Source: Pseudonocardia endophytica
GTDB taxonomy: Bacteria; Actinomycetota; Actinomycetes; Mycobacteriales; Pseudonocardiaceae
NCBI RefSeq assembly: GCF_004339565.1
Contig: NZ_SMFZ01000001.1
Span: 1,798,001 to 1,862,000 of the forward strand
Reading direction: 5' to 3'
DNA length: 64,000 nucleotides
The stretch's first letter is position 1. Every line of letters starts with the position of its first letter. The notes under the pieces are model-generated. The model searched no databases and had not been told where the DNA came from. It worked only from the letters and a program-made list of their open reading frames with translations. Below are positions 23,743 to 31,572 of the stretch, in pieces. Both the position numbers and the translations under genes were made by a program.

Positions 23743-25038
23743 CTAGGGTCCCGCTTCCTCGGCAGGAGGCGGTAGTGCCGTCACACGGACCCAGGCGGCC
23801 CGCCGACCGTCCATACCGGTGACCGTGAAGACGCGGCCCACGGCCGTCACGGAGTCGCCGACCTCAGGGAGGCGTCCCAGCCGCGCGACCACGAAGCCGG
23901 CCAGGGTCTCGAACGGACCGGCGGGCAGGACGAGGTCGGCCTCGGCGACCAGCTCGTCGCGGCGCAGCAGCCCGTCGAACACCGAACGATCGGGGCGCGC
24001 CGCCGCAGGGTCGAACTCGTCCTCGATCTCACCGACGAGCTCCTCGATGATGTCCTCCATCGTCACGATGCCGTTCGTACCGCCGTACTCGTCCACGACG
24101 ACGGCCAGATGGGTCCGGCTCGCCCGCATCTCGGCGAGCGCCTCCAGCACGGGCTTGCTGCCGGGCAGCAACGGCGCAGGCCGTGCGACGGCACGGACCG
24201 CCCGGTCACCCGCGTCGTCGGTGAACGCGGCGGTGAGCAGATCGCGCAGATGAACCATCCCGACGATCTCGTCCACCGTCTCCCCCACCACCGGATAACG
24301 TGAGTGAGGCTTGTCCAGCACCGTGCGCGCGGCGTCGACGAGCAGGGTGTCGGCGGACAGGAAGTCCACTTCGGTCCGAGGCACCATCACGCCGGACAGC
24401 TGCCGGTCGGCGGCCCCGAACACGTCCGTCAACACCCGGCGCTCCTCGACGTCGAGACCGTGATGGGTCCGGACGATGTCGTGCAGCTCCTCCTCGGTCA
24501 CCTCCTCGCGTTCCTCGGTCGGGTCGAGCCCGAGAACCCGCACGACGACGTTGGTCGAGAACGACAACAGAGCGACGATCGGCCTGCTGATCCGGGCAAC
24601 CAGCCCGAGCACCGGCGCGACGAACAGCGCGATGCCCTCGGCACGCTGCAGCGCCAGCCGCTTGGGAACGAGCTCACCGAGTACGAGCGACAGATACGAG
24701 ATGAACGCCGTCACGCCGACGAACGCCACCGAACCAGCGAACCGATCCGGCAGACCCCAGTGAGTGAAAAGTCCGGCCAGCGGCTCCGACAACGTCGCAC
24801 CGCCATAAGCCGAGGCGAAGAACCCCGCGAAGGTGACCCCGACCTGAACCGACGCCAGGAACCGGCTCGAGTCCACCCGCAACCCTCGCACCTGCTGCCC
24901 CCGCCTACCCGGCAGCCGATCGGCCTGACTGTCGCGCAACGTGAGCACGGCCAGCTCGGATCCGGAAAAGAACCCGCCAATCAGCACAAACAGTACGACC
25001 AGGGCGAGGCTCTCGAATATCGCACTCACGCCGTCCAT
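23743..25038 (-). CDS. CNNM/CorC family (hemolysin-like) CBS-domain membrane protein
   Basis: The 431-residue protein has an N-terminal CNNM/DUF21 membrane domain (residues about 1-190, with [18 protein letters not shown] and [20 protein letters not shown]). A CBS pair follows (about 210-335, [16 protein letters not shown] and [20 protein letters not shown]), then a C-terminal CorC_HlyC domain. The family is linked to Mg2+ or other divalent cation export. The ATG at 25038 has no obvious ribosome-binding site, and a GTG two codons later is possible. No operon partner is visible. Confidence 0.9.
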   Translation of the reverse strand: MDGVSAIFESLALVVLFVLIGGFFSGSELAVLTLRDSQADRLPGRRGQQVRGLRVDSSRFLASVQVGVTFAGFFASAYGGATLSEPLAGLFTHWGLPDRFAGSVAFVGVTAFISYLSLVLGELVPKRLALQRAEGIALFVAPVLGLVARISRPIVALLSFSTNVVVRVLGLDPTEEREEVTEEELHDIVRTHHGLDVEERRVLTDVFGAADRQLSGVMVPRTEVDFLSADTLLVDAARTVLDKPHSRYPVVGETVDEIVGMVHLRDLLTAAFTDDAGDRAVRAVARPAPLLPGSKPVLEALAEMRASRTHLAVVVDEYGGTNGIVTMEDIIEELVGEIEDEFDPAAARPDRSVFDGLLRRDELVAEADLVLPAGPFETLAGFVVARLGRLPEVGDSVTAVGRVFTVTGMDGRRAAWVRVTALPPPAEEAGP

Positions 25039-25163
25039 TTTGCCGGTGGAGCCATTCCTGTTCGACCGCCGAATGTTCCAGATAATGTCGCCGCGCAGCG
25101 AACGGGCGCCGGGCGCCGCCACGATCTGTGACGACGGGGTCGGATGTCAGGTCGGGGAGCGCG

Positions 25164-25178
25164 ATTCATGAGATGAAT
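25164..25178. promoter_or_regulatory. inverted repeat upstream of formate dehydrogenase
   Basis: ATTCAT-GAG-ATGAAT is a perfect 6-bp inverted repeat about 98 nt before the fdh start. It is unusually AT-rich for this DNA. A possible operator for the fdh-cynS operon; the regulator is unknown. Confidence 0.4.
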
Positions 25179-25265
25179 AACCGCATTGACGGAAGCGATC
25201 GCCGGACTGTTGGCGCAGGTGGAGATTCACGGGACGGTCGGGTGGTCCGTATCACCGCCGATGAC

Positions 25266-25271
25266 GGAGGA
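25266..25271 (+). promoter_or_regulatory. Shine-Dalgarno that sets the fdh start
   Basis: GGAGGA lies 4 nt before the GTG at 25276. An in-frame ATG at 25261 would put this sequence inside the gene. The GTG start also matches the N-terminus of Pseudomonas formate dehydrogenase (VKVLCVLY). Confidence 0.6.
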
Positions 25272-25275
25272 ATCC

Positions 25276-26433
25276 GTGAAGGTCCTGTGCGTGCTCTACC
25301 CCGACCCCGTGTCCGGCTACCCGCCGCCGCTGGTGCGCGACGGTCTGCCCGACCTGGCGCAGTACCCGGACGGCCAGACGTTGCCGACACCGTCGGAGAT
25401 CGACTTCACTCCGGGTGCGCTGCTGGGGAGCGTATCCGGCGAGCTCGGTCTCCGGAACTTCCTGGAAGGCGCCGGGCACGAGCTCGTCGTCACCGCGGAC
25501 AAGGACGGCGACGACTCCGAGTTCGACCGGCACCTCGCGGACGCCGACGTGGTGATCTCTCAGCCGTTCTGGCCGGCGTACCTGTCGGCCGAGCGGATCG
25601 CGAAGGCACCCAAGCTCAAGCTCGCGCTCACCGCCGGGATCGGTTCCGACCACGTCGATCTGGACGCGGCCATCGAGCACGGCGTGACCGTCGCCGAGGT
25701 GACGTTCTGCAACAGCATCAGCGTCGCCGAGCACGTCGTGATGATGATCCTGTCGCTGGTACGCAACTACCTGCCGTCGCACCAGTGGGTCCTCGACGGC
25801 GGCTGGAACATCGCCGACTGCGTGTCCCGTTCCTACGACGTCGAGGGCATGGACGTCGGCACCGTCGCCGCGGGCCGGATCGGGCTGGCCGTGCTACGCC
25901 GCCTGGCCCCGTTCGACATGCGGCTGCACTACACCGACCGACACCGCCTGCCCCCCGAGATCGAGCAGGAACTGAACCTGACCTACCACGACAGCGCCCA
26001 GGCCATGGTCCCGCACTGCGACGTCGTGACGATCAACGCGCCGCTGCACCACGAGACACGCAACCTGTTCGACGACGACCTGCTCGCCACCATGCGCCGC
26101 GGCGCCTACCTGGTGAACACCGCCCGCGGCCTGATCGTCGACCGGGACGCGATCGTGCGGGCCCTGCAGAGCGGGCAACTCGCCGGCTACGCCGGCGACG
26201 TCTGGTACCCGCAACCCGCCCCGGCCGACCACCCGTGGCGCACCATGCCCCACCACGGCATGACCCCACACATCTCCGGCTCCAGCCTGTCCGCACAAGC
26301 CCGCTACGCCGCCGGCACCCGCGAGATCCTCGAACACTTCCTCGACGGCACCGCGATCCGCGACGAGTACCTCATCGTCGAGGGCGGCAAGCTCGCAGGC
26401 ACCGGGGCGCACTCCTACAGCGCGAAGTCCTGA
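25276..26433 (+). CDS. fdh: NAD+-dependent formate dehydrogenase
   Basis: The 385-residue metal-free enzyme oxidises formate to CO2 with NAD+, giving NADH in the cytoplasm. It matches Pseudomonas sp. 101 FDH over nearly its whole length. Shared blocks are GQTLPTPSEIDFTPGALLGS, LKLALTAGIGSDHVDL, FCNSISVAEHVVMMILSLVR, the coenzyme loop TVAAGRIG, NTARG, and the active-site MTPHISG carrying the catalytic His. It is followed by the cyanase gene after 10 bp and then a strong terminator, so the two form a closed operon. It probably serves C1 or formamide-derived formate oxidation. Confidence 0.95.
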   Translation: MKVLCVLYPDPVSGYPPPLVRDGLPDLAQYPDGQTLPTPSEIDFTPGALLGSVSGELGLRNFLEGAGHELVVTADKDGDDSEFDRHLADADVVISQPFWPAYLSAERIAKAPKLKLALTAGIGSDHVDLDAAIEHGVTVAEVTFCNSISVAEHVVMMILSLVRNYLPSHQWVLDGGWNIADCVSRSYDVEGMDVGTVAAGRIGLAVLRRLAPFDMRLHYTDRHRLPPEIEQELNLTYHDSAQAMVPHCDVVTINAPLHHETRNLFDDDLLATMRRGAYLVNTARGLIVDRDAIVRALQSGQLAGYAGDVWYPQPAPADHPWRTMPHHGMTPHISGSSLSAQARYAAGTREILEHFLDGTAIRDEYLIVEGGKLAGTGAHSYSAKS

Positions 26434-26443
26434 GGGGGCGACC

Positions 26444-26896
26444 ATGTCCGACACCCCCACCCGCGCGCAGGCCGCACGCAGCGTCCTCGCCGCGAAGAAG
26501 CGTCTCGGCCTGCGCTGGGACAAGATCGCCGAGGCGGTCGACCGGTCGGTCGAGTGGTCGACGTCGGCGCTGCTCGGCCAGCAGACGCTCACCGCCGACC
26601 AGGCCCGGGCGGCAGGCGACCTGCTCGAGCTCGACCCGGCCACGGTCGAGGCCCTCACCTGGCCACCCGACCGCGGCGCGGAGGCCTCCGACACCACCGA
26701 CCCGCTGGTCTACCGGCTCACCGAGGTCGTGCAGGTCTACGGGTCGACGATCTCGGAGCTGGTCCGCGAGGAGTTCGGCGACGGCATCGTCTCGGCGATC
26801 GACTTCGAGCTCGACCTGCACCGGGTCGAGGACCCGAAGGGCGACCGCGTGGTGATCACCCTCAACGGGAAGTTCCTGCCCTACCGGGTCTGGTGA
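26444..26896 (+). CDS. cynS: cyanate hydratase (cyanase)
   Basis: The 150-residue protein has an N-terminal helical domain (ALLGQQTLTADQARAAGDLL) and the C-terminal catalytic domain. The active-site residues Arg91 and Glu94 (YRLTEVVQVYGS) and Ser117 (FGDGIVSAIDF) correspond to E. coli Arg96, Glu99 and Ser122. It converts cyanate and bicarbonate to CO2 and carbamate, which decays to ammonia and CO2; the enzyme is a decamer. No cynT carbonic anhydrase is nearby. CO2 from formate dehydrogenase could supply the bicarbonate, which may explain the pairing. Confidence 0.95.
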   Translation: MSDTPTRAQAARSVLAAKKRLGLRWDKIAEAVDRSVEWSTSALLGQQTLTADQARAAGDLLELDPATVEALTWPPDRGAEASDTTDPLVYRLTEVVQVYGSTISELVREEFGDGIVSAIDFELDLHRVEDPKGDRVVITLNGKFLPYRVW

Positions 26897-26902
26897 ACCC
26901 GA

Positions 26903-26951
26903 CCGCGTTCACGGCACGGGCGGCCCGGGCGGGTCTGTGCCGTGAACGCGG
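26903..26951 (+). terminator. strong hairpin terminator after fdh-cynS
   Basis: CCGCGTTCACGGCAC at 26903-26917 pairs perfectly with GTGCCGTGAACGCGG at 26937-26951, a 15-bp stem with a 19-nt loop. It begins 6 nt after the cynS stop. There is no T-run, as is usual in actinomycetes. Confidence 0.75.
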
Positions 26952-26954
26952 GTC

Positions 26955-26977
26955 GACTAGTCTCACTGTGACTAGTC
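26955..26977. repeat. paired GACTAGTC palindromes upstream of the zinc-finger gene
   Basis: GACTAGTC occurs at 26955-26962 and 26970-26977, with TCACTGTGA symmetry between. They end 10 nt before the ATG at 26988 and overlap the expected promoter or leader. A third ACTAGT palindrome lies at the end of the same gene (28019-28028). Likely an operator, perhaps for autoregulation. Confidence 0.55.
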
Positions 26978-26987
26978 AGGGGGAACG

Positions 26988-28025
26988 ATGCCGGCACCAG
27001 CGATCCACGACGGTCCGGTGGGTGAGCTGTCCGACGGGACCGTCCACTTCGTACCGATCGGCGAGATGGAGATCGACGAGGAGGCGGCCCGCTGCCATCT
27101 GTGCGGCGACTGGTTCCGGTCGGTCGGCGTCCATCTCCGTGTCCACGGCTGGGACCGCGCGGGCTACCGGGATGCGTTCGGCCTCGAGCGTGGTCAGTCG
27201 CTGGAGAGCCTGACCACGCAGCGGCGACGCTCGACGGCGCTGACCCGGCGCCGCGCCCGTGACCCGCGGGTGCGTGCGGGATGCGAGACGGGTCTGCGCT
27301 GGGCGACCAGTGGTGAGCTGACCCGCGCGGCGGCGACGTCGGCGCGCGGACGCCGCCAGCCCGAGCAACGCCGACGCAAGACGGTCCGCGCCCTGGAGAG
27401 CATCTCGGTCCGGGCCCGTGCGGAGGCGACGACCCGCGCCTCCGTCGCCCGCCTCCGCGACACCGCGGATCGCGTCGCCCGCAGCGCGGGTCACGACAGC
27501 ATCGGGGATCTCGTGCGGGAACGTGTGGGTGCCGGCGCGAGCCTCGCCGAGCTCAGTCGCGAGGCCGGGCTGCACAAGGACTGGCTGTGCCGCCACCTCG
27601 CCACGATCGATCCGGAGTCGGCCGAGGAGATCAGGCCTCTGGTGTCCGGTCCGCGTCCGGTCCGCCACGACGCGGCGCTGCGCGAGCGGGTCGGCGCGGC
27701 GGGCTTCGACGACGTCGGCGACTACCTGCGCCGCCGGCATCTGACCGAGCACCGGACCGTCGCATCGATCGCGACCGAGCTGGGCGTGAGCCGACCGTCC
27801 GTCGACGCGGCCATGACCCGACACGGAGTGCCGGTCACCGTGCATGCCGCGGTGCGCAGGCGCACCGAGGAACGGGCGGCGGCCGTCGCCACCGACTTCG
27901 GATACGCCTGTCTCGCGGACTACCTGCACGCCCGCCGATCCGTCGGACTGAGCTGGCGGCGGATCGCCCACGAGTGCGGGCAGCCGGCCACCTGGCTCCG
28001 CAGGCGGTCAGGCCTTCCGGACTAG
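26988..28025 (+). CDS. Ros/MucR-like zinc-finger DNA-binding protein
   Basis: The 345-residue protein starts at an ATG after GGGGGAA. Residues about 36-60 hold a C2H2-type zinc finger (CHLCGDWFRSVGVHLRVHGW) followed by RAGYRDAFGLERGQS, like the Ros/MucR family (HLRxxHGLTxxEYRxxFGL). A long Arg-rich helical region follows. The C-terminal half has repeated helix-turn-helix-like units (SLAELSREAGLHKDWLCRHL, SIATELGVSRPSVDAAMTRH, SWRRIAHECGQPATWLRRRS). It is probably a DNA-binding regulator or site-specific factor. It is bracketed by ACTAGT palindromes. Target unknown; alone in its transcript. Confidence 0.6.
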   Translation: MPAPAIHDGPVGELSDGTVHFVPIGEMEIDEEAARCHLCGDWFRSVGVHLRVHGWDRAGYRDAFGLERGQSLESLTTQRRRSTALTRRRARDPRVRAGCETGLRWATSGELTRAAATSARGRRQPEQRRRKTVRALESISVRARAEATTRASVARLRDTADRVARSAGHDSIGDLVRERVGAGASLAELSREAGLHKDWLCRHLATIDPESAEEIRPLVSGPRPVRHDAALRERVGAAGFDDVGDYLRRRHLTEHRTVASIATELGVSRPSVDAAMTRHGVPVTVHAAVRRRTEERAAAVATDFGYACLADYLHARRSVGLSWRRIAHECGQPATWLRRRSGLPD

Positions 28026-28028
28026 TCC
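28019..28028. repeat. third ACTAGT palindrome, overlapping the stop codon
   Basis: GGACTAGTCC is a perfect 10-bp palindrome whose TAG is the stop codon of the zinc-finger gene. With the pair at 26955-26977 it makes three copies of a hexamer that should be rare in DNA this GC-rich, all at the borders of one gene. Confidence 0.45.
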
Positions 28029-28066
28029 GGGCTCGACCCGTCCACCCACCACGGCCACGTCTCCGA

Positions 28067-29731
28067 TCAGTGACTCCCCACCCGTGATCGACGCGGTACG
28101 TCGACCGTCGCCGTCCGCCTGCGGCCGGCGATGGCCGCGAGCAGCTCTCGCGTGTACTCGTCGTGCGGGTCGTCGAACAGTTCGGCGGTCGGGCGCAGCT
28201 CGCGCAGCCGCCCGTCGCGCATCACGCCGACGCGGTGCGCGACGCGCCGGACGACGGCGAGGTCGTGCGAGATGAACAGGTAGGACAGCCCCTGGTCGCG
28301 CTGCAGCTCGGCCAACAGCTCCAGCACCTGCGCCTGGACGGAGACGTCCAGTGCGGACACGGGCTCGTCGCACACCACGAGATCCGGCGACAGCGCCAGC
28401 GCCCGCGCGATCGCCACCCGCTGGCGCTGCCCACCGGACAGTTCGACGGGCTGTCGGTCCAGTGTGGACGACGGTAGCGCGACCCGCTCCACCAGCTCCG
28501 CGGCGCGCGCCGCCCGCTCGGACGCGTCACCGACGGCGAACGCGCGCAACGGCTCGACGATCACCTCCCGCACGGTGAAGCGCGGGTCGAGCGACGCGTA
28601 CGGGTTCTGGTAGACGAGCTGGGCCCTGCGCCGCAGCTGCCGCCACCGCTCGCCGCGCAGGGTCGTGACGTCCTCCCCGTCGAGGAGCACCTGCCCGGAC
28701 GTCGGATCGGCCAGACGCAACAGCAGCCGCGCCGTCGTCGACTTCCCGGACCCGGACTCCCCCACCAGCGCGAGCGTCTCGCCGCGAGCGATCGTGAACG
28801 ACACGTCGTCGACGGCGCGCAGCGTCCCGCGCCGCCAGCTGCCACGGGCGCGCGGCAGGGGGAAGTCCTTCACCAGGCCGCGGACCTCGGCGATCGGCGC
28901 CTCGGCCGTCGGTGACAGCGGCACCGGGGGCGGCGGGTCGGTCACGGCGAGGCCGGGCGCCGCGGCGAGCAGGCGCCGCGTGTACACCTGGGCCGGGTGC
29001 GCCAGGATCTCCGCGACCGGTCCCTGCTCGACGATCCGGCCGTCCGACATCACGACGATCCGGTCCGCGCGATCGGCGGCCACCGCCAGGTCGTGGGTGA
29101 TCAGCAGCAGCGCGCTGCCGGTCTCGGCGCGCAGCACGTCGAGGTGGTCCAGGATCGCAGCCGCGATCGTCGCGTCCAGCGCGCTGGTCGGTTCGTCGGC
29201 GATCAGCAGGCCGGGATCCGCCGCGATCGCGACGGCGATCAGCACGCGTTGCCGCATGCCGCCGGAGAGCTCGTGCGGGTACTGCCCGGCCCGCACATCC
29301 GCCTCCGGCAGCCCGGCCCGTTCCAGCAACTCGACGGCGCGGGCGGGCGCGGAACGCCGGTCGGCCAGGCCGTGGGTGCGCAGCGCCTCGGCGACCTGCA
29401 CGCCGACGCGCTGCACCGGGTTCAGCGCGACGCCCGGGTCCTGCGGCACCAGCCCGATCCGGGCGCCACGCACCCGTCGCAGCTGCTTCTCGCTCCGTCC
29501 GGTCAGCTCCTCGCCGTCCAGCGTGACCGACCCGGCGCGCACGGCGCCGTTCGTGGGCAGCAGCCCGATCACGGCCTGGGCGAGCGTGGACTTCCCGGAC
29601 CCGGACTCTCCGACGACGGCGACCACCTCGCCCGCGGCGACGTCCAGGTCGACGCCGCGGACGGCGTCGACGGTGCCGCCCGCGACCCGGTAGTCGACCT
29701 CCAGGCCGCGGACCTGCAGCAGACCGGTCAC
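28067..29731 (-). CDS. fused double-ATPase subunit of a peptide/nickel-type ABC importer (DppD-DppF-like)
   Basis: The 554-residue cytoplasmic protein contains two ABC ATPase domains in one chain. Each has a Walker A GESGSGKST (about residues 40 and 310), signature motifs LSGGMRQRV and LSGGQRQRVAIARAL, and Walker B LLIADEPTSALD and LVVCDEPVSALD. It powers the permease pair encoded just upstream. The GTG start overlaps the permease stop (GTGA). It is the last gene of the six-gene sulfur operon that begins at 35743. Confidence 0.92.
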   Translation of the reverse strand: MTGLLQVRGLEVDYRVAGGTVDAVRGVDLDVAAGEVVAVVGESGSGKSTLAQAVIGLLPTNGAVRAGSVTLDGEELTGRSEKQLRRVRGARIGLVPQDPGVALNPVQRVGVQVAEALRTHGLADRRSAPARAVELLERAGLPEADVRAGQYPHELSGGMRQRVLIAVAIAADPGLLIADEPTSALDATIAAAILDHLDVLRAETGSALLLITHDLAVAADRADRIVVMSDGRIVEQGPVAEILAHPAQVYTRRLLAAAPGLAVTDPPPPVPLSPTAEAPIAEVRGLVKDFPLPRARGSWRRGTLRAVDDVSFTIARGETLALVGESGSGKSTTARLLLRLADPTSGQVLLDGEDVTTLRGERWRQLRRRAQLVYQNPYASLDPRFTVREVIVEPLRAFAVGDASERAARAAELVERVALPSSTLDRQPVELSGGQRQRVAIARALALSPDLVVCDEPVSALDVSVQAQVLELLAELQRDQGLSYLFISHDLAVVRRVAHRVGVMRDGRLRELRPTAELFDDPHDEYTRELLAAIAGRRRTATVDVPRRSRVGSH

Positions 29732-30615
29732 CGGGCACGCCCCCACTCGCCGTCGAGCGCCCGCGAGATCCGGTTCACGGCGAGCACCGCGGCCGCGATC
29801 ATCAGGCCCGGCATCGCGCAGAGCCACCACGCTCCTGCCAGGTAGTTGCGGCCCTCTGCCACCAGCGACCCCCACTCGGGAGCGGGCGGGGGCGCGCCGT
29901 AGCCGAGGAACGACAGCGACGACACGGCGAGGATCGCGAGCCCGAACTCCAGCACGGCGAGCACGAGCACCGGCCCGGCCGCGTTCGGCAGCACGTGCCG
30001 TCCGAGCGTCACCCACCACCGGGTCCCGACGGCCCGCGCCGCCTCGACGTAGACGGTCCGCCGGATCCGCATCGTCTCCGCGCGCATCACGCGGGCGAAG
30101 TTCGCGACGCTGGCGATGCCGACGGCGATCGCCACGTTGATCGTCCCGAACCCCAGCGCCGTGATCAGGGCCAGCGACAGCAGGATCGGCGGGATCGCGA
30201 GCAGCACGTCCACGACGCGCATCAGGCCCTCGTCGACCCAGCCGCCCGCAAAGCCGGCCGCGAGCCCGAGCAGCCCGCCGACCACCAGCGCGACCGCGAC
30301 CGCGATCACGGTGGCCTGCAACGACAACGACGCCCCGTGCACGACGCGCGTCCACACGTCGCGCCCGAGGTAGTCGGTGCCGAGCCAGTGTCCCGGACCC
30401 GGGGGCCGGAGCTTCTGCGACGGGACGGCGAACGCCGGGTCGCCCGGCGCGAACAGCGACGGCGTGAACGCCGACACCAGCACGAACACCACGATCAGCC
30501 CGGACACGACCAGGCCGGGCCTGCTGCGCAGGAAGCGCACCAGGGTCAGCCTGCGCCGGTCGGTCCGCGGTGGATCGGCCGAGCGTGCGGCCGTCCGGTC
30601 GAGCAGCTCCGTCAC
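29728..30615 (-). CDS. ABC transporter permease (DppC-like)
   Basis: The 295-residue membrane protein starts at a GTG overlapping the stop of the previous permease gene. It has an N-terminal TM segment (LVVSGLIVVFVLVSAFTPSLF), the family motif GTDYLGRDVWTRVVHGASLS, and five further TM segments. The ATPase-contact EAA-like loop is ETMRIRRTVYVEAARAVGTR. It forms the channel with the DppB-like protein. The substrate is probably an organosulfur compound, judged from its operon partners. Confidence 0.9.
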   Translation of the reverse strand: MTELLDRTAARSADPPRTDRRRLTLVRFLRSRPGLVVSGLIVVFVLVSAFTPSLFAPGDPAFAVPSQKLRPPGPGHWLGTDYLGRDVWTRVVHGASLSLQATVIAVAVALVVGGLLGLAAGFAGGWVDEGLMRVVDVLLAIPPILLSLALITALGFGTINVAIAVGIASVANFARVMRAETMRIRRTVYVEAARAVGTRWWVTLGRHVLPNAAGPVLVLAVLEFGLAILAVSSLSFLGYGAPPPAPEWGSLVAEGRNYLAGAWWLCAMPGLMIAAAVLAVNRISRALDGEWGRAR

Positions 30616-31559
30616 GACCCACCTCCGGTGGACACCGCGACCCGGGGGTCGAGCAGCGGATAGACGAGGTCGACGAGCAGGTTGACCAGCACGAACACGA
30701 GCGCGGCGAACAGCACCACGCCCTGCACGACCGGGATGTCCTGCACGCCGACCGAGGACACGGTCAGCCGACCCAGGCCGGGACGGGTGAACACGGTCTC
30801 CACCACGACGGTGCCGGCCAGCAGGTTGCCCGCGACGTAGCCGAGCACGGTCAGCGCCGGGATCGCGGCGTTGCCCAGTGCGTGCCGCAGGTGCACGGCC
30901 GCCGGTCCGACGCCCTTGGCCCGCGCCGTCGTCACGTACGGCTCGTCGAGCGCCTGGACCATGCTCTTGGCCAGCACCTGCGCGACCAGCGCGCCCATCG
31001 GCAGGCCGAGCGTGATCGCGGGCAGGACGAGCGACTCCGGCCCGCGCGCGCCGACCGACGGCAGCCACCCGAGCCGGAACGAGAACAGCTGCACCAGCAT
31101 CAGGCCGACCCAGAACACCGGCAGCGACACCGCCAGCGACGGCAGCGCCATCAGCGCCTGGGACAGCCAGCGCACCCGGGTGTAGGTCGCGACGAGCGCG
31201 ACCGCTGTCCCGAACAGGATCGCGAACGCGAGCCCGCACAGCGCGACCTGCACCGTCGACGGGAGCGCCTCCCCGATCGCCGACCGCACGGGCTGCCCGG
31301 TCGCGAACGACGTGCCCAGGTCACCCTGCAGGGCCGCCCACAGCTTGTGTCCGTACTGGACGATCACCGGCTGGTCCAGCCCGTACTGGGCGCGCAGCGC
31401 GTCCAGCTCGGCCGGGGTGACCGGCTGGTCGGAGCCGCCGGCCATCGTCGCCACCGGGTCCCCCGGCAGCAGGTAGAGCACGACGAACGAGACCGTGTAC
31501 GCCGCCCACATCACGGCGACGGCGAACCCGAGCCGCCGCAGCAGGTAGGGCACGGTCAC
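30612..31559 (-). CDS. ABC transporter permease (DppB-like)
   Basis: The 315-residue membrane protein starts at a GTG with GGAGG upstream, 13 bp after the binding-protein stop. It has the N-terminal TM (LGFAVAVMWAAYTVSFVVLY) followed by LLPGDPV, six predicted TM segments, and an EAA-like loop (DEPYVTTARAKGVGPAAVHL). It pairs with the DppC-like permease. Together with the lipoprotein and the fused ATPase it makes a complete importer. Confidence 0.9.
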   Translation of the reverse strand: MTVPYLLRRLGFAVAVMWAAYTVSFVVLYLLPGDPVATMAGGSDQPVTPAELDALRAQYGLDQPVIVQYGHKLWAALQGDLGTSFATGQPVRSAIGEALPSTVQVALCGLAFAILFGTAVALVATYTRVRWLSQALMALPSLAVSLPVFWVGLMLVQLFSFRLGWLPSVGARGPESLVLPAITLGLPMGALVAQVLAKSMVQALDEPYVTTARAKGVGPAAVHLRHALGNAAIPALTVLGYVAGNLLAGTVVVETVFTRPGLGRLTVSSVGVQDIPVVQGVVLFAALVFVLVNLLVDLVYPLLDPRVAVSTGGGS

Positions 31560-31572
31560 GACGCCACCTCCC

